A stretch of DNA of 64,000 bases, taken from the NCBI RefSeq assembly GCF_900116015.1, contig NZ_FOYH01000001.1:372001-436000 (forward strand). Reading direction: 5' to 3'. This document shows, in pieces, positions 1 to 9,788 of the stretch. Each line of letters begins with the position of its first letter. The first letter of the stretch is position 1. The translations under genes were made by a program, and so were the position numbers. A model generated the notes under the pieces. The model saw only the letters and a program-made list of their open reading frames with translations. It was not told where the DNA came from and did no database searches. The stretch is from Enterobacter sp. kpr-6 (GTDB lineage: Bacteria; Pseudomonadota; Gammaproteobacteria; Enterobacterales; Enterobacteriaceae).

Positions 1-152
1 TAATAATTTATCTTTAGTTCAACGGGTTATCCGGCTTTGTATATCCGGATGTCTGTGCAGGCAAAATCATGGTATAAGATACATGTATGTTATCGATGGC
101 CAGTCCGCGATAGTTGCATTAGTTCACGCGTATACGCCATGGAGGGAGTCTC

Positions 153-1379
153 ATGTATTCATTTATTGCAAGGCAGCCTGTTTTTGATAAAAACATGTCA
201 ACGGTCGCCTATGAGTTGCTCTTTCGCGACGGCATGACTAACCGCTTTCCCGACGTTTCTTCAGAGTACGCGACCAAACAGATCATCTCCGACCTGTTCT
301 TATCGACCTCGTTACCCAAACTTGTCGGCAACAACCGGTGCTTCATCAACTTCCCGCCTGAAATGATCGTCGAAGGTTTCGCCGATATCCTGCCGCATGA
401 CAAAGTGGTTATTGAAATCCTCGAAACCGCCGAACCGAATGACGAGCTTTATTCTGCCGTGCGGCGCTTACATGGCTGGGGTTATAAACTCGCGCTGGAT
501 GACTTTAAAATGGAAAACGGCTGGGAGCGGTTTATGCCGTTCATCAGTATTGTGAAGTTTGATATCCGGGCTTATTCCTTTGAAGAAATATCCCAGTATG
601 TCCGCCAGCAAAAAAAGTATCTGAGCAAAGTAAAACTGTTGGCGGAAAAGGTCGAGACGGCAGAAGAGTTTGAGCAATATAAGAAGTTCGGCTTTCATCT
701 CTATCAGGGTTATTTTTACAGCAAGCCGGAAATAATAAAAAATAAACGCCTCACGCCGGGTAAAGTCCTGCAATTTGAGCTTATTCAGGAAGTTAACCGA
801 CCGAACCCGGATCTGTTTAAAATTGAGAAATACCTCAAGAGTGATTTGACCCTTTCATACACGCTGATGCGCTATACCAAAAATGTGCTCTTCACCAACC
901 GGGGCATTGAGCGTGGTAAAAACTCAACTTTAAAAGATACCCTGCTCTGGCTCGGAATTAACGAAGTGCGCCGCTTTGTCTCTATCTCCTGCCTGACAAA
1001 CTTAGGCACGGTGACAACGGACGAGCTGTATCACATGAGTCTGGTCAGAGGCATGTTCTGCGAGCGTATTGCGAAGGCTACGGGGCACGATCATCTGGCG
1101 AGCGACGCCTTTTTCTGCGGTCTTTTTTCCCTGCTGGATACCATTCTTGGCATCTCGTATGAGGACTTATTTAAACAAATTACCCTCACCGATAACGTCG
1201 TGAATGCGCTGGCGAAGTATGAAGGGATTCTATATCAGTTCCTCTACCTGGCGAGACTCTACGAGCAGCAGGATTGGGACAATGCCGCGCAGATAATGGA
1301 ATCATTCGGGCTGGAACAGGAAACGGTGATTGATGCGATGAATCATTCCACCCAGTTTGCGGATATGATCATCGCCTGA
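153..1379 (+). CDS. EAL-HDOD domain signalling protein (YuxH-like)
   Basis: The 408-residue protein has an N-terminal EAL phosphodiesterase-like domain (about residues 1-200) and a C-terminal HDOD domain (about 200-400). This layout is typical of bacterial signalling proteins linked to cyclic-di-GMP. The EAL signature reads YELLFR (Glu21), and further likely metal or catalytic positions can be seen: Asn66, Glu88, Asp116-Asp117, Lys135 and Glu165/Glu168. The usual DDFG reads DDFK, so activity is uncertain. The start has a strong GGAGG about 8 bases upstream; an earlier overlapping frame at 37 is not credible. It lies tail to tail with sanA, where K-12 has yeiS. The protein is cytoplasmic, with no signal peptide or membrane segment. 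The family is secure, but whether it degrades or only senses cyclic-di-GMP is unknown. Confidence 0.85.
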   Translation: MYSFIARQPVFDKNMSTVAYELLFRDGMTNRFPDVSSEYATKQIISDLFLSTSLPKLVGNNRCFINFPPEMIVEGFADILPHDKVVIEILETAEPNDELYSAVRRLHGWGYKLALDDFKMENGWERFMPFISIVKFDIRAYSFEEISQYVRQQKKYLSKVKLLAEKVETAEEFEQYKKFGFHLYQGYFYSKPEIIKNKRLTPGKVLQFELIQEVNRPNPDLFKIEKYLKSDLTLSYTLMRYTKNVLFTNRGIERGKNSTLKDTLLWLGINEVRRFVSISCLTNLGTVTTDELYHMSLVRGMFCERIAKATGHDHLASDAFFCGLFSLLDTILGISYEDLFKQITLTDNVVNALAKYEGILYQFLYLARLYEQQDWDNAAQIMESFGLEQETVIDAMNHSTQFADMIIA

Positions 1380-1381
1380 GG

Positions 1382-2128
<747 letters not shown>

Positions 2129-2212
2129 TCAGACAAAGGGTGAAATTTCACTCAGGCTACTTTACGCGCCGCTTTTGCGCAAGAAACGGCAGTTTGATTG
2201 CGGGGATTTTCA

Positions 2213-2240
2213 TCACTACAGGCATAAGCGCCTGTAGTGA
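2213..2240 (-). terminator. Hairpin downstream of cdd
   Basis: An 11-bp perfect stem (TCACTACAGGC pairing with GCCTGTAGTGA, 6-base loop) lies just past the cdd stop and before sanA, which is on the same strand. There is no clear T-run on the minus strand, so it may stabilise or attenuate rather than fully terminate the cdd transcript. Confidence 0.5.
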
Positions 2241-2249
2241 AAGGGTGAT

Positions 2250-3134
2250 TTAGCCAAGCAGGACGCGGTCGATGCTCTGACAGCCCAGCGCCCTGAGCGT
2301 CGCGGCGGTGGCATCCCACTGCGTCAGCGGTGCATCTGCTTTTTCAGCGAGGATCGCGCGCTGAATGTCCGGGTAGTCGTAACCGTTCAGGCTTAGCAGA
2401 TTAAGCGCGGCTTGCAGCGGAGGTAAAGACGGGTTAAACGCGGCGTTTTCCGCATAGCGCCCGGCGAAAATACGCCCGTCACGGCACTCCAGCGCAAGAC
2501 CCGCCGGGGCCTGGCTGTACGGCGCATGACTTTTATTGGCGGCGGCAATCGCGGCCTCGGTCAGCGCATCACCGGTCAGCGCGTAACCGTGATCTTCCTC
2601 ATCCATCAGCAGCGTTTTGATATCCAAATCCTTCGGCCCAAAGGCGTCCGGCAGATAATCGCCCAGCGTATGCGGGGAACGACCCGGCAGATTGATGCGC
2701 AGGCCAAGACCGCTGTTCAGTTCATTCATAAACTGACGGCAGTGTCCGCAGGGGGTGTAGTTGACGGTCATCGACGCGAGGGATTTTTCACCGCGCAGCC
2801 AGGCGTGGGTAACGGCGCTTTGTTCGGCGTGAACGGTTTGTTGCATCGTCGCGCCGAGGAATTCCATGTTGCCACCAAAATACCAGATACCGCTGACGCC
2901 GCGTGCAATCGCGCCAACGTTGAAGTGCGAGAGATCGGCACGGGCGCAGGCGGCGGCAACGGGAAGCAGAGCGAAAGCCAGCGCGTCGTCGTCAAGCCCG
3001 GTCGCCTGTTTCAGCGTGGTGACCTGGTCTGCGCTAAGCATGGCGGGAAAATGCTCATCCGCAAGGACAGGTGCCAGAGCGGCCTGCAAATCCTGCGCAA
3101 GACTGGCGAAAGCTGCCTGAAAACGTGAATGCAT
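2250..3134 (-). CDS. cdd: Cytidine deaminase
   Basis: This 294-residue enzyme deaminates cytidine and deoxycytidine to uridine and deoxyuridine in pyrimidine salvage. It has the length and numbering of the dimeric E. coli enzyme. Zinc ligands His102, Cys129 and Cys132 and the proton-shuttling Glu104 are visible in VHAEQSAV and TPCGHCRQF. The second half is the degenerate, non-catalytic repeat of the domain. The gene is preceded by a perfect CRP palindrome centred 41.5 bases upstream of the predicted transcription start. In E. coli it belongs to the CytR/CRP nucleoside regulon. It is cytoplasmic, and yohK-yohJ lie upstream in the same direction. Confidence 0.97.
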   Translation of the reverse strand: MHSRFQAAFASLAQDLQAALAPVLADEHFPAMLSADQVTTLKQATGLDDDALAFALLPVAAACARADLSHFNVGAIARGVSGIWYFGGNMEFLGATMQQTVHAEQSAVTHAWLRGEKSLASMTVNYTPCGHCRQFMNELNSGLGLRINLPGRSPHTLGDYLPDAFGPKDLDIKTLLMDEEDHGYALTGDALTEAAIAAANKSHAPYSQAPAGLALECRDGRIFAGRYAENAAFNPSLPPLQAALNLLSLNGYDYPDIQRAILAEKADAPLTQWDATAATLRALGCQSIDRVLLG

Positions 3135-3166
3135 AGCGTTGCCTCTTAATCGTGTGATGAAAGCGT

Positions 3167-3172
3167 AGTTTA
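3167..3172 (-). promoter_or_regulatory. Predicted -10 element of cdd
   Basis: Reading the minus strand, TAAACT lies where a -10 hexamer would put transcription start near 3160, about 25 bases before the cdd ATG. The distance from that start to the centre of the CRP palindrome is 41.5 bases, the class II activator position. Confidence 0.5.
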
Positions 3173-3193
3173 CGGGCCGACTGGCGCTTTATA

Positions 3194-3209
3194 TGTGATT
3201 CAATTCACA
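3194..3209 (-). promoter_or_regulatory. CRP-binding site upstream of cdd
   Basis: TGTGA-N6-TCACA is a perfect match to the CRP half-sites. It lies about 60 bases upstream of the cdd start and at -41.5 relative to the predicted transcription start. CRP/CytR control of cdd is known in E. coli. I did not identify a second CRP site or a CytR site with confidence. Confidence 0.8.
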
Positions 3210-3263
3210 CTGTAAATGCAACTTATGAAATTCAAATGAAAAATGCGCGACGCATCGCAAATT

Positions 3264-4414
<1,151 letters not shown>

Positions 4415-4585
4415 TCACAACATGAATTCTGAGCATACCAAATATTCCATTCAGGAACGTTATGCATTCACACAAGATTAGGCGCAAAAAGGCGATAAAT
4501 CAGGGGCGCGCGGCCCGCGAAAAGCCGCTTTCTTCAGGGGCACAGAGACGCTACCATACGCGCCTCTTTATAGACGGGTACTGAT

Positions 4586-5524
4586 ATGCGTGTATTACTG
4601 GCTCCGATGGAAGGCGTGCTTGATTCGCTGGTGCGCGAGCTGCTGACCGACGTGAATGATTACGATCACTGCATCACCGAATTTTTGCGCGTGGTCGATC
4701 AACTGCTGCCGGTAAAATCCTTCTATAAAATCTGCCCGGAATTACAGCACCAGAGCCGCACGCCGAGCGGTACGCCGGTACGCGTTCAGCTTCTGGGGCA
4801 ATACCCGCAGTGGCTAGCGGAAAACGCCGCCCGCGCCGTTGAACTCGGTTCCTGGGGCGTGGATCTCAACTGCGGCTGCCCGTCGAAACTGGTGAACGGC
4901 AGCGGCGGGGGCGCGACGCTGCTGAAAGATCCCGAACTGATTTATCAGGGCGCAAAAGCGATGCGCGAAGCGGTGCCCGCCAGTCTGCCCGTCACGGTGA
5001 AAGTGCGCCTCGGCTGGGATAGCGGTGCGCGACAGTTTGAGATCGCCGACGCCGTCCAGCAGGCGGGCGCATCTGAGCTGGTGGTACACGGGCGCACCAA
5101 AGAAGATGGCTATAAAGCCGAGCGTATTAACTGGCAGGCGATCGGTGAAATTCGCCAGCGGCTGCGCATTCCGGTGGTGGCGAACGGCGAGATCTGGGAC
5201 TGGCAAAGCGCGCAGGATTGCATGGCGGTCACCGGCTGTGACGCGGTAATGATCGGGCGCGGCGCGCTGAATGTGCCGAACCTGAGCCGGGTAGTAAAAT
5301 ATAACGAACCACGGATGCCCTGGCCGGAGGTGGTGCAACTGTTACGCCGTTACAGCCTGCTGGAAAAGCAGGGCGACACCGGGTTGTATCACGTCGCGCG
5401 TATCAAGCAATGGTTGGGGTATTTACGAAAAGAATATGTCGAAGCTACCGATCTGTTTGCGCAGGTGCGTACGCTTAATCATTCGTCTGCTATTGCCGCA
5501 GCCATTGAATCCGCAGCCCAATAA
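4586..5524 (+). CDS. dusC: tRNA-dihydrouridine(16) synthase DusC
   Basis: This 312-residue flavoenzyme reduces U16 of tRNAs to dihydrouridine using NADPH. An FMN-binding TIM barrel begins at LLAPMEG (residue 4), and the catalytic Cys98 lies in [15 protein letters not shown]. The C-terminal helical tRNA-binding domain follows from about residue 240. The length is within a few residues of K-12 DusC and the sequence follows DusC rather than DusA or DusB. It is divergent from yohJ across a 231-base gap that contains no other gene I can support. Confidence 0.95.
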   Translation: MRVLLAPMEGVLDSLVRELLTDVNDYDHCITEFLRVVDQLLPVKSFYKICPELQHQSRTPSGTPVRVQLLGQYPQWLAENAARAVELGSWGVDLNCGCPSKLVNGSGGGATLLKDPELIYQGAKAMREAVPASLPVTVKVRLGWDSGARQFEIADAVQQAGASELVVHGRTKEDGYKAERINWQAIGEIRQRLRIPVVANGEIWDWQSAQDCMAVTGCDAVMIGRGALNVPNLSRVVKYNEPRMPWPEVVQLLRRYSLLEKQGDTGLYHVARIKQWLGYLRKEYVEATDLFAQVRTLNHSSAIAAAIESAAQ

Positions 5525-5530
5525 AGCAAT

Positions 5531-5546
5531 GCCCCCTTGCGGGGGC
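5531..5546 (-). terminator. GC-rich hairpin between dusC and yohP
   Basis: GCCCCC-TTGC-GGGGGC lies just after the dusC stop and just after the yohP stop, which is on the opposite strand. On the minus strand it is followed by ATTGCTTTATT, so it is the better terminator for yohP. On the plus strand no T-run follows, so for dusC it would act only as a 3'-end stabilising hairpin. Confidence 0.5.
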
Positions 5547-5551
5547 ACTCA

Positions 5552-5635
5552 TCAGAAAATCATTTTAAATACGCCCGTCACCACCAACAGCCCAATCAGA
5601 AAAATAATCAAAACTGCCCATAGTAAGATTTTCAT
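5552..5635 (-). CDS. yohP: Membrane micro-protein YohP (27 residues)
   Basis: A 27-codon frame reads MKILLWAVLIIFLIGLLVVT and ends in GVFKMIF, nearly identical to the verified 27-residue E. coli YohP, a single-span inner-membrane protein. The ribosome-binding site AAAGGACATGAT lies directly upstream on the minus strand. In E. coli its mRNA is reported to travel to the membrane for insertion by SecYEG or YidC; a cellular function is not settled. It sits between dusC and yohF as in K-12, which supports the assignment. It is easily missed because of its size. Confidence 0.9.
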   Translation of the reverse strand: MKILLWAVLIIFLIGLLVVTGVFKMIF

Positions 5636-5802
5636 ATCATGTCCTTTTAACGTTAATTATGGCCCTACCTGAGAAAGTTTAGGCAAACATTCACAGCCTT
5701 GCCTCCCCGATCGCGACACCCGGTTAATTCCTCGCCAAATCCGTGCGTTTTCTATACTTACCCTTTCGATGCATTTATCCGCCATCTGTTAGGGAGAAAG
5801 TT

Positions 5803-6573
5803 ATGGGCTCGACAAACAAAGTTGCCATCGTGACAGCATCAGATTCAGGTATTGGTAAGCAGTGTGCGCTCGTGCTGGCGAAGCAGGGATTTGATATCGG
5901 TATTACCTGGCACTCCGACGAGGAGGGGGCAAAGAAAGCGGCGAGCGAGGTTGAGGCGCTGGGCCGTCGCGCGGAGATCATCCAGCTTGATCTCGGCCAC
6001 CTCCCCGAAGGCGCTGAGGCCATCAGCACCCTGATTGAGCGCTTCGGGCGACTTGACGTGCTGGTGAACAACGCGGGCGCGATGAGCAAAGCGCCTTTTC
6101 TTGAGGTGGAGTTTAAAGACTGGCGCTCGATTTTTACCGTGGATGTGGATGGCGCGTTTTTATGCTCGCAAATTGCCGCCCGCAAAATGGTGGAGCAGGG
6201 CGAGGGCGGGCGCATCGTGAACATTACCTCCGTGCATGAGCACACGCCGCTGCCGGAAGCGAGCGCTTACACGGCGGCGAAACACGCCCTCGGCGGCCTG
6301 ACTAAATCCATGGCGGTGGAGCTGGTGGATCACCACATTCTGGTCAACAGCGTCGCGCCGGGAGCCATTGCCACCCCGATGAACAATATGGAAGAAGATG
6401 AGGTGCAGGAAGGCTCTATGCCGAACATCCCGCTGACACGCGCAGGGAAAACCCAGGAGATCGCCAGTCTTGTGGGTTGGCTCTGCTCGGCAGATGCGAC
6501 CTATACCACCGGCCAGTCGTTTATTGTGGATGGCGGGTTTATGCTGTCGAATCCGCAGGTTAAGGCGCAGTAG
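5803..6573 (+). CDS. yohF: SDR-family oxidoreductase YohF
   Basis: This 256-residue short-chain dehydrogenase/reductase binds NAD(P) through TASDSGIGK (the usual TGxxxGIG with a changed first Gly) and NNAGAM. The active-site YTAAK supplies the Tyr-xxx-Lys pair, with the partner Ser in NITSVHEH. I place the start at 5803, after AGGGAGAAAGTT, because the K-12 protein starts at the equivalent MAQVAIITA. K-12 YohF is annotated as an acetoin-reductase-like enzyme, but the natural substrate is unproven. It is cytoplasmic. A paired repeat separates its 3' end from convergent yohD. Confidence 0.92.
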   Translation: MGSTNKVAIVTASDSGIGKQCALVLAKQGFDIGITWHSDEEGAKKAASEVEALGRRAEIIQLDLGHLPEGAEAISTLIERFGRLDVLVNNAGAMSKAPFLEVEFKDWRSIFTVDVDGAFLCSQIAARKMVEQGEGGRIVNITSVHEHTPLPEASAYTAAKHALGGLTKSMAVELVDHHILVNSVAPGAIATPMNNMEEDEVQEGSMPNIPLTRAGKTQEIASLVGWLCSADATYTTGQSFIVDGGFMLSNPQVKAQ

Positions 6574-6585
6574 GATCCAGGGGGC

Positions 6586-6681
6586 ACCCTCACCCCGGCC
6601 CTCTCCCTTAGGGAGAGGGAGAAAAGCAAGCCCGCGCTCGATCTGTCCCCTCTCCCTGAGGGAGAGGGTTAGGGTGAGGGT
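6586..6681. repeat. Two-headed intergenic repeat, copy 1 (yohF/yohD)
   Basis: The element is a 96-base imperfect inverted pair. It opens with ACCCTCACCCCGG and a CCCTCTCCCTTAGGGAGAGGG palindrome, and closes with the same palindrome (spelled CTGAG) and GGTTAGGGTGAGGGT. The two arms carry different inner tails, CCCCGG (type A) and CCCTAA (type B). The spacer contains GCGCTCGATC, shared with copy 4. It lies between convergent genes, so it may form a bidirectional terminator or mRNA 3'-end stabiliser of the REP/BIME kind. Confidence 0.85.
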
Positions 6682-6691
6682 AGACCGTCCC

Positions 6692-7276
6692 TCAATTCCC
6701 CTCTTTCCCGCGCCGCTTAAACCAGAACCTCAGCCCCAGCGCAATCGCCACGGCCAGCCCCAGCCAAATCCAGTGCTTCAGATGCTGGTTAAGGTCGTGC
6801 AGCCACGGGCCAATCACTTCGCCGCCCGCATAGCCGAGCGTGGTGAAAATTAGCGCCCAGACAATCGCACCAAAAATATTCAGCGGTAAAAAGATCTTCG
6901 GCGGCAGGTGGCTTGCGCCTATCAGCAGCGGGCCGATGATGCGAAAGCCGTACATAAAACGTGAGCCGATGACAAACAAATAGGGCCGCCGCTGGATCAA
7001 CCGCTGGGCGCGGCGAATTTTATCCTGATGACGGGAGAAGCGGCGCAGGATCTGCCCGCCATAGCGTCGTCCGACGAGGTACAACAGCTGATCGCCAATC
7101 ATGCCGCCCAGCGCCACGGACGCCACCACCAGCCAGAATCGAAGTAATCCCTGATGCGCCGCCACGCCGCCCAACAGGGTAATGGTTTCACCTTCTGCCA
7201 CACTGCCAATCACCAGCGTCGCGTAGCCGTACTGCGCTATCAGAGCGTTGATATCCACAAAAAACCAGTCATCCAT
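6692..7276 (-). CDS. yohD: DedA-family inner-membrane protein YohD
   Basis: The 194-residue DedA-family protein has several membrane segments and the family features GxxxGEGE-like VIGSVAEGETITLLGG and RFMYGFRIIGPLLIGAS. DedA proteins are thought to move phospholipids or undecaprenyl phosphate across the membrane and to affect the proton-motive force; the specific role of YohD is unknown. The ATG at 7276 is kept, but an in-frame GTG at 7258 corresponds to the K-12 N terminus, and neither has a clear Shine-Dalgarno sequence. The 3' end abuts repeat copy 1. It is divergent from yohC. Confidence 0.9.
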   Translation of the reverse strand: MDDWFFVDINALIAQYGYATLVIGSVAEGETITLLGGVAAHQGLLRFWLVVASVALGGMIGDQLLYLVGRRYGGQILRRFSRHQDKIRRAQRLIQRRPYLFVIGSRFMYGFRIIGPLLIGASHLPPKIFLPLNIFGAIVWALIFTTLGYAGGEVIGPWLHDLNQHLKHWIWLGLAVAIALGLRFWFKRRGKEGN

Positions 7277-7416
7277 TCATATCGTGAATAAAGCATACAC
7301 CCTGAAAAGCGATCGGGGTAACGCACGCCCGGTTTCGTTTTGATGTTGAACAAAAAATAATCAATATTTGCATTATACTGAAAGTGTCCAGTTCGGGCTG
7401 ACTGCAAGGGGGCGTT

Positions 7417-8004
7417 ATGAACCATGTCTGGGGACTCTTTTCCCATCCCGATCGTGAAATGCAGGTGATTAACAGCGAAAACGAAACCGTTTCGCATCAC
7501 TACACGCACCATGTTCTGCTGATGGCCGCTATCCCGGTGATCTGCGCGTTTATAGGAACGACGCAACTCGGCTGGCACTTTGGCGACGGCAATGCGGTTC
7601 AGTTGTCGATGTTTACCGGCTTATACCTTGGCATCATCTTTTACGCACTGATGCTGGCCGGGGTGGCGGTCATGGGCCGGGTGATTTACTGGATGGCGCG
7701 TAACTATCCGCAGCGACCGTCGCTGGCCCACTGCATGGTCTTTGCGGGCTATGTGGCCACGCCACTGTTTTTAAGCGGCGTTGTGGCGCTTTATCCGCTG
7801 GTCTGGCTGTGCGCATTAATCGGCACGGCGGCGCTGTTTTATACCGGTTATCTGCTCTACGTCGGCATTCCCAGTTTCTTAGGCATTAACCGCGAAGAGG
7901 GGCTGAGCTTCTCCAGTTCAACCCTCGCTATCGGCGTGCTGGTACTGGAAGTGTTGCTGGCGCTCACCGTGGTACTGTGGGGCTACGGGTATCGGTTATT
8001 TTGA
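7417..8004 (+). CDS. yohC: Yip1-family inner-membrane protein YohC
   Basis: The 195-residue protein has the same length as K-12 YohC and is strongly conserved, with five to six predicted membrane segments and the C-terminal motif EEGLSFSSSTLAIG. It belongs to the bacterial Yip1/YckC-like membrane family. No biochemical role is known. It starts 140 bases from the divergent yohD start and has GGGGGC upstream, a poor ribosome-binding site; the MNHVWGLFSHPD start nevertheless matches K-12. A hairpin follows the gene before pbpG. Confidence 0.9.
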   Translation: MNHVWGLFSHPDREMQVINSENETVSHHYTHHVLLMAAIPVICAFIGTTQLGWHFGDGNAVQLSMFTGLYLGIIFYALMLAGVAVMGRVIYWMARNYPQRPSLAHCMVFAGYVATPLFLSGVVALYPLVWLCALIGTAALFYTGYLLYVGIPSFLGINREEGLSFSSSTLAIGVLVLEVLLALTVVLWGYGYRLF

Positions 8005-8013
8005 GTTGTTTGT

Positions 8014-8037
8014 ATTGCTGGTGTGAATGCCAGCAAT
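8014..8037 (+). terminator. Hairpin downstream of yohC
   Basis: ATTGCTGG pairs with CCAGCAAT (8-bp stem, 8-base loop) ten bases after the yohC stop. No T-run follows directly, so full termination is uncertain. Confidence 0.35.
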
Positions 8038-8177
8038 GCAACGTCCCGCAATGAATCTTCTCTGGCAGCAACGCAAGCTGGCGGCTATCATGGCTTAGCC
8101 AGCTTTTGTTATTTTTCATGCCAACAAAAGCGGCGTGCGTTCAATAACGTGCAGATATCATTCTCAGAAGTCTCACC

Positions 8178-9128
8178 ATGCTGAAATTTCGTGTTTCTTT
8201 ATTAAGCCTCGCGCTTTTACTGACCGTTCCCGTAGCGCCTGGTGCGCTGGCTAAAACGCCTGCGGCCACCGCCGCGTCTGCCCAGCCTGAAATTGCCTCC
8301 GGCAGCGCGATGATTGTCGATCTGCAAACCAATAAGGTGATCTATTCCAGCCACCCCGATCTGGTGCGCCCGATTGCCTCTATTACCAAATTAATGACCG
8401 CGATGGTGGTGCTTGATGCGCGACTGCCGCTGGATGAAGTGTTGAAGGTCGATATCAGTCAGACCCCGGAGATGAAAGGCATCTACTCCCGCGTGCGGCT
8501 CAACAGTGAAATCAGCCGTAAAAATATGCTGCTGCTGGCGCTGATGTCGTCGGAGAACCGTGCGGCGGCGAGCCTCGCGCACCATTATCCGGGCGGTTAC
8601 GGCGCATTTATCAAGGCGATGAATGCCAAAGCGAAGGCGTTAGGCATGAGCAACACGCGCTTTGTCGAGCCGACGGGATTATCGATTCATAACGTCTCGA
8701 CCGCGCGGGATCTCTCCCGTCTGCTGATTGCCAGCAAACAGTACCCGCTGCTTGGTCAACTCAGCACAACGCGTGAAGAGATGGCGACCTTTGCGCACCC
8801 GGCCTACACGCTGCCGTTCCGCAACACCAACCATCTGGTGTACCGCGATAACTGGAACATCCAGTTGACCAAAACCGGCTTCACCAACGCCGCCGGGCAC
8901 TGCCTGGTGATGCGTACCGTTATTAATAATAAATCGGTGGCGTTAGTGGTGATGGATGCGTTTGGCAAATATACCCACTTCGCTGACGCCAGCCGCCTGC
9001 GCACCTGGATTGAAACCGGGAAAGTCCAGCCTGTTCCGGCCTCGGCGCTCGCCTATAAGCGCCAGAAAGCGGCGCAGATGGCCAGCACCGGCCAGGCTGC
9101 GGGCGAGCAAACCGCCCAGAACGACTAA
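8178..9128 (+). CDS. pbpG: D-alanyl-D-alanine endopeptidase PBP7
   Basis: This 316-residue periplasmic penicillin-binding protein cleaves D-Ala-meso-DAP cross-links in murein. A signal peptide covers about residues 1-25 (hydrophobic core, ALA end). The three active-site motifs of the S11 family are visible: Ser68-x-x-Lys71 in ASITK, Ser-Glu-Asn at 125-127, and KTG in LTKTGFTN. The length is close to K-12 PBP7 (about 310). The C-terminal tail is rich in Ala and Gln and is probably variable. A GNAT gene ends immediately beyond it on the opposite strand. Confidence 0.95.
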   Translation: MLKFRVSLLSLALLLTVPVAPGALAKTPAATAASAQPEIASGSAMIVDLQTNKVIYSSHPDLVRPIASITKLMTAMVVLDARLPLDEVLKVDISQTPEMKGIYSRVRLNSEISRKNMLLLALMSSENRAAASLAHHYPGGYGAFIKAMNAKAKALGMSNTRFVEPTGLSIHNVSTARDLSRLLIASKQYPLLGQLSTTREEMATFAHPAYTLPFRNTNHLVYRDNWNIQLTKTGFTNAAGHCLVMRTVINNKSVALVVMDAFGKYTHFADASRLRTWIETGKVQPVPASALAYKRQKAAQMASTGQAAGEQTAQND

Positions 9129-9683
9129 TTATTCCGGCAGCGTCCCGTCACCCTCGTTGAGGGGACGCTGCATAATCAACGTATCCCGCCAGTCGCCCTT
9201 TTTGAATCCCACACTGCGCAGCGTGCCTGCGATCTCAAACCCGTGTTTTTGATGCAAACGTAATGAGCCGGGATTGTTATGCCCGTCACCCACGATGGCG
9301 ATCATTTGCCGCCACGGACCTTCTTCACAGCGGGCAATCAGCGCATTCATCAGCGCGCTGCCGATGCCGCGACCGTTCATGCCGGTGGTGACGTAAATGG
9401 ATTCTTCGATGGTAAAGCGGTAGGCGGGGCGAGGGCGATATTGTCGGGCGTAGCAGTAGCCAACGATGTCGCCGCCAGAAAGCGCGATCATCCACGGCAG
9501 GCCTTCGTTTGCCACCGCGCGCATACGTTCGGTCATTTCCGCCACCGTCGGCGGCACTTCCTCAAACGAGGCGCGGCCGTGCAGCACATGCCAGGCGTAA
9601 ATCGCGGTAATCGCCCCGGCATCCTCTGCACGGGCATCACGGATCTCAACAACGCTCTCAGTAAAAACATCCACAGCAGACAT
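9129..9683 (-). CDS. GNAT N-acetyltransferase, phosphinothricin/methionine-sulfone type
   Basis: The 184-residue cytoplasmic acetyltransferase has the PAT/MnaT layout: an N-terminal EIRDARAEDAGAITAIYAWHV, central FTIEESIYV, and the acetyl-CoA-binding loop RGIGSALMNALI. The start at 9683 (MSAVDVF) has AAGGAG five to eight bases upstream, which is better than an in-frame extension to 9752. Related enzymes acetylate phosphinothricin, methionine sulfoximine or similar amino-acid analogues. The in vivo substrate here is not known. The gene is not between pbpG and dld in K-12, so this is a lineage-specific addition. It converges on pbpG with no gap. Confidence 0.85.
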   Translation of the reverse strand: MSAVDVFTESVVEIRDARAEDAGAITAIYAWHVLHGRASFEEVPPTVAEMTERMRAVANEGLPWMIALSGGDIVGYCYARQYRPRPAYRFTIEESIYVTTGMNGRGIGSALMNALIARCEEGPWRQMIAIVGDGHNNPGSLRLHQKHGFEIAGTLRSVGFKKGDWRDTLIMQRPLNEGDGTLPE

Positions 9684-9788
9684 GCAGGTGCTCCTTAACG
9701 TCCAGATAACAAACTCGTTTTCGCTACTCTGGCACGAAAAAGGCACCGGCAAAAGTCCACGCGGATGGGTGAAAAAGTGGCAATCGCG

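Noticed and set aside
37-237. 66-codon plus-strand frame at the left edge
   Set aside because: It overlaps the start of the EAL-HDOD gene in another frame, has no ribosome site and has no recognisable product.
2526-3128. 200-codon plus-strand frame inside cdd
   Set aside because: It is the antisense shadow of a GC-rich, strongly conserved gene; cdd motifs prove the minus-strand reading.
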